Of a DNA stretch of 64,000 nucleotides, positions 57,007 to 64,000 are shown in pieces. The stretch covers positions 1-64,000 of the forward strand of contig JAAVCH010000011.1 of the NCBI GenBank assembly GCA_014802425.1, in the 5' to 3' direction. Each line of letters begins with the position of its first letter. Positions within the stretch are counted from its first letter, which is position 1. This DNA comes from Bacteroides sp. (GTDB lineage Bacteria > Bacteroidota > Bacteroidia > Bacteroidales > Muribaculaceae). The position numbers were made by a program, and so were the translations under genes. The notes below the pieces were generated by a model. The model was not told the origin of the DNA. It was given only the letters and a program-made list of their open reading frames with translations, and ran no database searches.

Positions 57007-57768
57007 ATGAAAGCATTCATTCTGGCTGCGGGTCTGGGCACCCGCCTCAAGCCGTTCACCCTCACGAATCCCAAGGCTCTGGTGCCCGTAGGGGGTGTAC
57101 CGATGCTGGAGCGCGTGCTCCTGCGCCTGCGCTCCGAGGGGTTCGATGACATAGTGGTCAACATCCATCACTTCGGTGAGAAGATAGTGGACTTCGTACA
57201 CGCTCACGCCGACTTCGGCATGCGCGTGCGCTTCAGCGACGAGCGCGACTTCCTGTGCGAGACCGGCGGAGGCATCCTCCATGCCCTGCCGATGCTGGCC
57301 GAAGACGACAGGCCGTTCCTCATCCATAACGTCGACATCCTTTCCGATGCCCCGCTTGCCTCCCTCATGCGCCGCCATGAGGAATCAGGCGCCGACGCCT
57401 CGCTTGTGGTGAGCGGCCGCGACAGCTCGCGGCGTCTGGTGTTCTCCGAGCGGATGCGTCTGCGCGGATGGCACAACCTGACCGACGGCGCCCTGCGTCC
57501 GGAGGGGTTCCTCCCGGCCCCTGCCGACAGGGAGTACGCCTTCAGCGGCATCCACATAATGAATCCGGCGGCCGTGGGCGGCGAGATGCTGCGTCAGCGG
57601 CGCAGCGGAAAATTCTCCGTCATAGATTTCTATCTTGACGCCCGCGACACCCTTGTACTGCGCGCCGACCTCGTGCCCGACCTCCACCTTATCGACATAG
57701 GAAAGCCCGCGACACTGTCGCAGGCTCAACGTGTGATGTCTTCCTTTCCCGGCGAGGGTCAGAAGTGA
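57007..57768 (+). CDS. Sugar-1-phosphate nucleotidyltransferase (MurU-like)
   Basis: 'MKAFILAAGLGTRLKPFTLTNPKALVPVGGVPMLERVL', 'LCETGGGILHALPML'; directly downstream of the kinase. Confidence 0.9.
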   Translation: MKAFILAAGLGTRLKPFTLTNPKALVPVGGVPMLERVLLRLRSEGFDDIVVNIHHFGEKIVDFVHAHADFGMRVRFSDERDFLCETGGGILHALPMLAEDDRPFLIHNVDILSDAPLASLMRRHEESGADASLVVSGRDSSRRLVFSERMRLRGWHNLTDGALRPEGFLPAPADREYAFSGIHIMNPAAVGGEMLRQRRSGKFSVIDFYLDARDTLVLRADLVPDLHLIDIGKPATLSQAQRVMSSFPGEGQK

Positions 57769-57935
57769 TGGTATTGATTGGCGCGGTTGACGTTAAACTG
57801 GAAGATGCAGCCGAGGATGAGGGCCACGACGGCCGATCCGCCGAGCCACCATGTGGACGCTATGCTTGTGACGAAGCATGATATGAGCAGCAATACTGCG
57901 CCCAGAGTGTAAAATAGAATGGATAATGTCTTCAT
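57759..57935 (-). CDS. Small membrane protein (58 aa), below the ORF-track cutoff
   Basis: MKTLSILFYTLGAVLLLISCFVTSIASTWWLGGSAVVALILGCIFQFNVNRANQYHHF*; two hydrophobic helices, convergent with the MurU-like gene (10-nt 3' overlap). Confidence 0.6.
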   Translation of the reverse strand: MKTLSILFYTLGAVLLLISCFVTSIASTWWLGGSAVVALILGCIFQFNVNRANQYHHF

Positions 57936-58037
57936 AATTTTGATTTTATAAGGTCGCGGGTCTACAGGTTCGGGGATGCCCTGCCGCCTAATAGCGTTTG
58001 TTTATCCTCATAACACACATTCCGAAAAAAAAGATGT

Positions 58038-58077
58038 CCCGGAAAATGTTAAAAACCGAATTTTAACATTCTCCGGG
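58038..58077 (-). terminator. Intrinsic terminator (prfA side)
   Basis: CCCGGaaAATGTTAAAA ... TTTTAACATTctCCGGG; T8 tract on the minus strand and T5 on the plus strand. Confidence 0.8.
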
Positions 58078-58147
58078 TTTTTGCTGTCTTCCGCGTCGGC
58101 CGTCAGGGGTGGGGGATGGGTCGGCGGGGGGGATGCGACGGCGCTCC

Positions 58148-59266
58148 CTACAGTTGCGACGCCTTGAGTTTCTCGGCGTTTTCAGCCACAGTCAGGCGGT
58201 CGATGCACTCCTGTATGTCGCCGTCCATGAAGGCCGCCAAGTTGTAGACGGTGTAATTGATGCGGTGGTCGGTCATGCGGCCCTGCGGGAAGTTGTAGGT
58301 GCGAATCTTGGCCGAGCGGTCGCCGGTGCTGACCATCGTCTTCCGTTTCGAAGCGATGTCGTCGAGATACTTCTGGTGCTCCTTGTCGTAGATGAATGTA
58401 CGCAGTCGCGCAAGGGCGCGCTCCTTGTTCTTGGGCTGGTCGCGGGTCTCCGTACATTCGATGAGTATTTCCTCCACCACTCCCGTGTTGGGATTCTTCC
58501 AGTTATAGCGCAGCCTGACGCCCGACTCCACCTTATTCACATTCTGGCCTCCGGCGCCTCCGGAGCGGAAAGTGTCCCATTTAATCTCCCCTTCGTGAAT
58601 CTCTACGTCAAACTCCTGCGCCTCGGGGAGCACGGCCACCGTGGCGGCCGATGTATGGACACGCCCCTGAGTCTCGGTGGCGGGCACACGCTGCACCCGG
58701 TGGACTCCGCTCTCATACTTCATTGTGCCGTAGACTCCGTCGCCGGTGAGCGTGAAGATGATTTCCTTGTAGCCTCCGGCGGCGCCTTCCGTAAACGACG
58801 ACACGGCCAGCGTCCATCCTTTCGACTCGGCATACTTCTGGTACATACGGAAAAGATCTCCGGCGAACAGGGCGGCCTCGTCGCCTCCGGTGCCGCCACG
58901 GAGCTCGATGACGGCATTCTTCCCATCGTCGGGGTCGGCCGGAATGAGCAGCAGCTTGATTTCCTCCTCGGCGCGCGGCAGCTCCGAAGTGGCGCGGTCA
59001 AGCTCCTCGCGGGCCATGGCGCGCATCTCCTCATCGTCCTCCGAGGCCATTATGGCACGCGACTCCTCGATGAGGTCGAGCAACGAGCGGTAGCGTGCCG
59101 TGGCCTGGAGTATCCGCTCCAGATCGCGGTACTCCTTGGTAAGCTTCACATAGCGCTTCTGGTCGGCGATTACAGCGGGGTCGGTGATGAGCGTGGCCAC
59201 CTCCTCGAAGCGCGAGTCGAGCCCGTCGAGTCGGGTCAGCAATGGATTATCCTGATATTCTGGCAT
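58148..59266 (-). CDS. prfA: Peptide chain release factor 1
   Basis: 'RSGGAGGQNVNKVESGVRL' GGQ motif, 'RSAKIRTYNFPQGRMTDHRINYT'. Confidence 0.97.
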   Translation of the reverse strand: MPEYQDNPLLTRLDGLDSRFEEVATLITDPAVIADQKRYVKLTKEYRDLERILQATARYRSLLDLIEESRAIMASEDDEEMRAMAREELDRATSELPRAEEEIKLLLIPADPDDGKNAVIELRGGTGGDEAALFAGDLFRMYQKYAESKGWTLAVSSFTEGAAGGYKEIIFTLTGDGVYGTMKYESGVHRVQRVPATETQGRVHTSAATVAVLPEAQEFDVEIHEGEIKWDTFRSGGAGGQNVNKVESGVRLRYNWKNPNTGVVEEILIECTETRDQPKNKERALARLRTFIYDKEHQKYLDDIASKRKTMVSTGDRSAKIRTYNFPQGRMTDHRINYTVYNLAAFMDGDIQECIDRLTVAENAEKLKASQL

Positions 59267-59382
59267 GGTTCAAACTGATATATATTAAGGTGTCGGAATC
59301 GGGCGGGGAAGAGGAGGGAGGGAAAAGCGCACCTCCCGACACCACAAAATTACTAAAAAATAAGTAAAAAAAGAGGAGAATA

Positions 59383-59414
59383 TTTGGTGGGGCGGGAATA
59401 AAAGCGTAATTTTG
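59383..59414 (+). promoter_or_regulatory. Bacteroidales-type promoter of rpsP
   Basis: TTTG (59383-59386) - 20 nt - TAATTTTG (59407-59414). Confidence 0.7.
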
Positions 59415-59478
59415 TACTCGCTAAAGCGGAGGGCATCAGAAAACTCCGCGCCACAATATAAATCAACCGGCAAGTTTT

Positions 59479-60015
59479 ATGGCAACCAAAATCAGATTGC
59501 AGCGTCATGGCCGTAAAGGCTACGCTTATTATCCTATTGTAGTCGCCGATAGCAGGGCACCACGTGATGGTAGATTTATTGAGAGGATAGGTTCTTATAA
59601 TCCGAACACTAATCCTGCTACAATAAGTTTAGACTTCGACCGTGCTTTGTATTGGGTAGAAGTAGGTGCTATACCCACCGACACAGTCCGCTCGCTCCTT
59701 TCGAAGGAGGGCGTGATGCTCATGAAGCATCTCCGTGGCGGCGTGAAGAAAGGCGCATTCACCGAAGAAGAGGCACAGCGTCGCTTTGACGCCTGGAAGG
59801 CCGACCGCACAAAAGAGGCCGATGCCGCCAAGGCTAAGAAAGAGGCAGCTGCCGCCGAAAGAGCAAAACAGATCTTCGAAGCCGAGGCTGAGAAGAATCG
59901 CCTGAAAGGTGAGTCTGTAGCCAAGAAGAAGGCAGAGAAGCTCGCCGCTGAAGAGGCAGCCGCCAAGGCAGCCCTCGAAGCCGAGACAGCCGAAACTGAG
60001 GCAGCCGCCGAGTAA
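59479..60015 (+). CDS. rpsP: 30S ribosomal protein bS16 with Ala/Lys/Glu-rich C-terminal extension
   Basis: '[45 protein letters not shown]'. Confidence 0.97.
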   Translation: MATKIRLQRHGRKGYAYYPIVVADSRAPRDGRFIERIGSYNPNTNPATISLDFDRALYWVEVGAIPTDTVRSLLSKEGVMLMKHLRGGVKKGAFTEEEAQRRFDAWKADRTKEADAAKAKKEAAAAERAKQIFEAEAEKNRLKGESVAKKKAEKLAAEEAAAKAALEAETAETEAAAE

Positions 60016-60096
60016 AAAAACTTCAATTTTTTCTCCCTGATTATCAGGGGTTAAACAAAAAAATTGAAAAATTTGCTCAAAAAAATTGCTAAAGCA

Positions 60097-60128
60097 TTTG
60101 GAGAATCCAAATATTCTTCGTAACTTTG
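60097..60128 (+). promoter_or_regulatory. Bacteroidales-type promoter of tRNA-Glu
   Basis: TTTG (60097-60100) - 20 nt - TAACTTTG (60121-60128). Confidence 0.75.
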
Positions 60129-60178
60129 CAACGCAAACGGGAGATAAGCCTTACGAAATAAAGCGATGCTCCCAATTC

Positions 60179-60253
60179 GGCCGATTAGTGTAGCGGTTAG
60201 CACGCCACCCTCTCACGGTGGAGACTCGGGTTCGAGTCCCGGATCGGCTACCA
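60179..60253 (+). tRNA. tRNA-Glu (CTC)
   Basis: Cloverleaf GGCCGATT...CCACC-CTCTCAC-GGTGG...TCGGG-TTCGAGT-CCCGG...CCA; anticodon CTC. Confidence 0.92.
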
Positions 60254-60284
60254 AGGGATTGACGAAAGTCAATCCCTTTTTTGT
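60253..60284 (+). terminator. Intrinsic terminator of tRNA-Glu
   Basis: AAGGGATTGAC-GAAA-GTCAATCCCTT followed by TTTT. Confidence 0.88.
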
Positions 60285-60369
60285 TGTACCCCTCCCTCCA
60301 TGAGGGCAGCTATGGCGCGTATGTCCCGTCGCGTGACGGAACGACGGCAGAAGGTAGTGAGGATTCCTC

Positions 60370-60400
60370 TTTGCAGGATGGCGAAAATTTTTTAACTTTG
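60370..60400 (+). promoter_or_regulatory. Bacteroidales-type promoter of the nupG-like gene
   Basis: TTTG (60370-60373) - 19 nt - TAACTTTG (60393-60400). Confidence 0.7.
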
Positions 60401-60472
60401 TAGGTACATCCCCCATTGGGCGGGGATGTACAGTAAATCAAGCTACTTTTTTCAAACCATACCTGTCACGAA

Positions 60473-61897
60473 ATGAAGCAACATAGCGCCATTAAGTGGA
60501 AACTCACGGCCATGAACTTCCTGGAATTCGCCATCTGGGGTTCGTACCTTACATGTATCGGCAATTATCTCGGCTCCAACGGCCTCGGCCGTGAAATATC
60601 CTGGTTTTACGCCATTCAGGGATTTGTGTCGATATTCATGCCCGCCATCATGGGCATGGTGGCCGATAAATTCATGCAGCCTCAGAAGGCCCTCGGCCTC
60701 TGCCATATCCTTGCCGCCCTCTTTATGGGGGGAGCCTGGTGGTACGGTTCCACCCACGGCACCGATATCCAATTCTCCGTGATCTTTACGCTCTACACGC
60801 TTTCGGTGGCATTCTTCATGCCCACGATCGCTTTGGCCAACACTGTGGCGTTCTCCTCGCTTAAGCGGGCAGGCCTCGACACAGTGGCCGCATTCCCTCC
60901 GATAAGGGTGTTCGGCACCGTGGGCTTCATCGCTGCCATGTGGTTTGTCAATGGTTTCTACATCTACGACGGCGAGTGGGGCTATATGCTCTCGAATCCG
61001 TTGGGCGACGGCGCCCCGTTCGACCCCCGTTTCCAGTACACGGTCAATCAGCTGGCCGTATGCTCCGTTCTGGGGATAGTGCTCGGACTTTACAGCTTCA
61101 CTCTTCCGGAATGTCCGCTCGTGAAGAAAGGGGGAGGCCGTAAGCTCACGCTTGCCGAATCACTCGGCCTGGATGCCTTCCGTCTGTTCAAGACTCCCCG
61201 CATGGCCATATTCTTCATCTTCTCGATGCTGCTGGGAGTGTCGCTTCAGATCACCAACGGCTATGCCACCCCCTTCATCACGAGCTTCAAGGCATTCCCC
61301 GAATACATGGAGTCGTTCGCGGCCAACAACGCCACGCTGCTCACCTCGCTGAGTCAGATTTCGGAGGCCTTCTGCATACTGCTGATTCCGTTCTGCCTGC
61401 GTAAGTTCGGCATAAAGAACGTGATGCTTATAGCCATGTTCGCGTGGGTCCTCCGCTTCGGCCTGTTCGGCATAGGCTCCCCCGATTATCCTGGCGTGAT
61501 ACTCTTCATCCTCTCCATGATAGTCTACGGCGTGGCATTCGACTTCTTCAATGTCAGCGGCGCCCTTTATGTGGAGCAGGAGACCAGGCCTGAAATACAG
61601 GCTTCCGCACAGGGGCTCTTCATGCTCATGACCAACGGAATAGGAGCCACGGCCGGTATGCTTGCGGCCGGAGCAGTGGTCAATGCCTACTGTCACTACA
61701 AGGGGGGCTTCATGGTGGGCGACTGGACCACCACGTGGCTCATCTTCGCCGGCTACGCCCTGATTGTGGCCGTGCTCTTCATATTTGTATTCCGCTCCCC
61801 GGGCAAGACCGCGCGGCCCACGCTCGATGAAGTGGCCGGCGATGAAGCCGGCGGCGACGGATTCGTAAGCGCTCCCTCCGGCGACGCAGGACTCTAA
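60473..61897 (+). CDS. Nucleoside permease, MFS (NupG/XapB family)
   Basis: 'KWKLTAMNFLEFAIWGSYLTCIGNYL', 'GIVADK'-like 'GMVADKFMQPQKALG', 12 TM pattern. Confidence 0.88.
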   Translation: MKQHSAIKWKLTAMNFLEFAIWGSYLTCIGNYLGSNGLGREISWFYAIQGFVSIFMPAIMGMVADKFMQPQKALGLCHILAALFMGGAWWYGSTHGTDIQFSVIFTLYTLSVAFFMPTIALANTVAFSSLKRAGLDTVAAFPPIRVFGTVGFIAAMWFVNGFYIYDGEWGYMLSNPLGDGAPFDPRFQYTVNQLAVCSVLGIVLGLYSFTLPECPLVKKGGGRKLTLAESLGLDAFRLFKTPRMAIFFIFSMLLGVSLQITNGYATPFITSFKAFPEYMESFAANNATLLTSLSQISEAFCILLIPFCLRKFGIKNVMLIAMFAWVLRFGLFGIGSPDYPGVILFILSMIVYGVAFDFFNVSGALYVEQETRPEIQASAQGLFMLMTNGIGATAGMLAAGAVVNAYCHYKGGFMVGDWTTTWLIFAGYALIVAVLFIFVFRSPGKTARPTLDEVAGDEAGGDGFVSAPSGDAGL

Positions 61898-61966
61898 GTC
61901 ATCTCCCGCAACGGCATCTGACGCTATAATACAGTAGGAGAACGGAAACCCAGCATAGAAAATCCA

Positions 61967-62680
61967 ATGATACAGTTTTATTCACCCGACGTGAGGCACA
62001 CCGGCCTTCTGACTCCGGAGGACTCGCTGCACTGCACCCGTGTGCTCCGCCATAAGGCGGGCAACCACATAAGTGTGGTCGACGGCACGGGAGTACGGTT
62101 TGACTGCGTGATCGAACATGCCGATCCGCGCTCCACCCTCGTGAGCATAGCGGGGGAGGAGCCCGTGCCCCCGCACTGGGGCACCCGCATAACCCTGGCC
62201 GTGGCTCCCACGAAGAACATGGACCGCATGGAATGGATGGTGGAGAAGGCGGTGGAGATAGGCGTGGACAGGATAGTGCCGGTGCTTTGCGACCATTCGG
62301 AGCGCAAAGTCATCAAGACCGACCGCCTGCGTAAAATCGCCGTGTCGGCCATGAAGCAGAGCCTTAAGGCCGTGATGCCCGAAATCGATGAGCTGACTCC
62401 GCTCCGGCAGTTCCTGAAAGACCCGGGGCCCGGCCCCGGATTCATGGGATACTGCGACAAGGAATATCCGCTGCTGCGACTGGTCGACGAATATCAGCCG
62501 GCCGGAAACGTGAAACTGCTTATCGGCCCGGAGGGGGATTTCTCTCCGGAGGAAGTGGCGCTGGCCGTCGGGGCCCGATTTATCCCGGTGACATTCGGCC
62601 TGAGCCGCCTGCGCACCGAGACAGCCGCCATATCGGCCCTCGACACCATACACATCATCAATCAGCTGCGCGGAAAATGA
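61967..62680 (+). CDS. rsmE: 16S rRNA (uracil1498-N3)-methyltransferase
   Basis: 'HCTRVLRHKAGNHISVVDGTG', 'KNMDRMEWMVEKAVEIGVDRIVPVLCDHSERKVIKTDRLRKI', 'LLIGPEGDFSPEEVALA'. Confidence 0.95.
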   Translation: MIQFYSPDVRHTGLLTPEDSLHCTRVLRHKAGNHISVVDGTGVRFDCVIEHADPRSTLVSIAGEEPVPPHWGTRITLAVAPTKNMDRMEWMVEKAVEIGVDRIVPVLCDHSERKVIKTDRLRKIAVSAMKQSLKAVMPEIDELTPLRQFLKDPGPGPGFMGYCDKEYPLLRLVDEYQPAGNVKLLIGPEGDFSPEEVALAVGARFIPVTFGLSRLRTETAAISALDTIHIINQLRGK

Positions 62681-62719
62681 CGCCGGCTGTCCCCATCCCT
62701 GACTAAAACACGAACTACA

Positions 62720-63544
62720 ATGAATCCCATATCCGACATGAAGCAATACCTCTCCTCAAGCGCCAACGGCAACTTTTTCCTGCTTGCAGGCCCGTGCGTC
62801 ATCGAGGGGGAAGAAATGGCCCTCGACCTTGCCGGGGAGCTGCTCCGCATCGCCACCGACCTGAACATACCCTATGTCTTCAAGGGAAGCTACCGCAAGG
62901 CCAACCGCTCGCGCCTTGACTCGTTTACAGGCATCGGCGACGAAAAGGCCCTGCGCATCCTCGCCAAGGTGCGCGACACATTCGGCATACCGGTCGTGAC
63001 CGACATACACGAAGCCGCCGAGGCCGAAATGGCCGCCGAATATGTCGATATCCTTCAGATACCCGCCTTCCTATGCCGGCAGACCGAACTGCTTGTGGCC
63101 GCCGCCCGCACGGGGCGGATGGTCAATATCAAGAAAGGGCAGTTCCTCGCACCCGAGGCCATGAGGTTCGCCGTGGAGAAGGTGCGCCTGAGCGGCAACG
63201 ACCAGGTGGCCGTCACCGACCGTGGCACCATGTTCGGCTATCATGACCTGATAATGGACATGCGCGGAATCCCTCAGATGCAGCGTGCCTGTCAATGCCC
63301 CGTAATCACCGACATCACCCATTCGCTTCAGCAGCCCAACACCGGCTCGGGCGTCACCGGGGGAATGCCCGAGATGATCGCCACAGTCGCCAAGAGCGCC
63401 ATGGCCGCAGGCACCGACGGTATCTTCATGGAGACCCACCGCAATCCGTCGGTGGCGCTCAGCGACGGCGCCAACATGCTCCCCCTGTCGGAGGTCTACG
63501 ACCTTCTCGCCCGCCTCTCCGCCATACGCGCGGCCCTGGGATGA
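62720..63544 (+). CDS. kdsA: 3-deoxy-8-phosphooctulonate synthase
   Basis: 'FLLAGPCVIEGEEMALDLA', 'VFKGSYRKANRSRLDSFTGIGDEKALRIL', 'IPAFLCRQTELLVAAA'. Confidence 0.97.
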   Translation: MNPISDMKQYLSSSANGNFFLLAGPCVIEGEEMALDLAGELLRIATDLNIPYVFKGSYRKANRSRLDSFTGIGDEKALRILAKVRDTFGIPVVTDIHEAAEAEMAAEYVDILQIPAFLCRQTELLVAAARTGRMVNIKKGQFLAPEAMRFAVEKVRLSGNDQVAVTDRGTMFGYHDLIMDMRGIPQMQRACQCPVITDITHSLQQPNTGSGVTGGMPEMIATVAKSAMAAGTDGIFMETHRNPSVALSDGANMLPLSEVYDLLARLSAIRAALG

Positions 63545-63574
63545 CACAGGACGAAGATAAAAGCCAAGATCATG

Positions 63575-63614
63575 GAGGAAGCCGCCCGAAGTCGGGCGGC
63601 TTCCTCTATTTTTC
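63575..63614 (+). terminator. Intrinsic terminator of kdsA
   Basis: Perfect 15-bp stem GAGGAAGCCGCCCGA / TCGGGCGGCTTCCTC followed by TATTTTTC. Confidence 0.9.
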
Positions 63615-63746
63615 ATGCACCGTTAAACTAAATCCCTGTGTAATGGTTTTATATTTCAGAGCACCGTCCTGCCCGGCATCCGGCCACCTGCCCGCGCCGA
63701 TGATGGATCGGGGCTCCTGAATCCACTGAAAACTATACACCCGCAT

Positions 63747-64000
63747 ATGAAATACCTGAAGAGAACCCTCGCCGGCGTGGCCCTGTGTGCCAGCCTTCTC
63801 TGCTCCGCGCAGCAGATCAATCCCATGACCAAGGCCATGCTCGACGCCTATACCGAACTCCTCAAGGAGAATCCCAAGGATTACCAGACCCTGTACGAGC
63901 GCGCCGCACAGTACTACAACCTCTCGCGTTACGACGACGCGCAGAACGACCTGGCAAAGGCCCTGGAATACACTCCGGCCAAGGAGAAGGCATTGCGCCT
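63747..64000 (+). CDS. Exported TPR protein, truncated by the window end
   Basis: MKYLKRTLAGVALCASLLCSAQQINPMTKAMLDAYTELLKENPKDYQTLYERAAQYYNLSRYDDAQNDLAKALEYTPAKEKAL...; open to the right edge. Confidence 0.8.
   Translation, partial: MKYLKRTLAGVALCASLLCSAQQINPMTKAMLDAYTELLKENPKDYQTLYERAAQYYNLSRYDDAQNDLAKALEYTPAKEKALR

Noticed and set aside
58109-59278. 389-aa plus-strand ORF
   Set aside because: Antisense to prfA.

Overview
64 kb of a Bacteroidales chromosome, possibly Muribaculaceae (inference from gene content, GC-rich codon usage and TTTG-N19/20-TAnnTTTG promoters). Left part (1-19.1 kb): a surface-polysaccharide locus. It opens with a UpxY/NusG-like antiterminator cut by the window edge, followed by a small ORF, a TIR + degenerate P-loop + TPR protein that looks like an NLR/STAND-type defence gene, and a frameshifted 3' relic of a second copy of that gene. 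An AT-richer biosynthetic block follows: flippase, pyruvyl transferase, Fe-S/F420-like protein, WecB, glycosyltransferases, EpsG-like polymerase, ATP-grasp, TagD-like cytidylyltransferase, LicD, two DegT aminotransferases, initiating sugar transferase and WbuC cupin. An Rpn-family nuclease sits just downstream. Right part (20-64 kb) is mostly core genome: initiator tRNA-Met, fabH/fabG, ispD, recG, a DEAD-box helicase, nifJ, biotin genes with a BioG-BioC fusion, priA, lpxH, glyA, a TonB/ExbB/ExbD/PstS-like cluster, pgk, prfA, rpsP, tRNA-Glu, nupG-like, rsmE and kdsA. The best candidates for something new are: (1) the TIR-STAND-like gene embedded in the capsule operon with its relic and structured leader; (2) an AmgK-like kinase fused to a RapZ C-terminal domain next to a MurU-like gene; (3) a promoter-driven structured RNA with no ORF at about 43.59-43.73 kb; (4) a glyA promoter whose two boxes lie inside the terminator of the upstream gene. 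No CRISPR array, rRNA or intact transposon was seen. No database search was run; product names come from reading the protein sequences.
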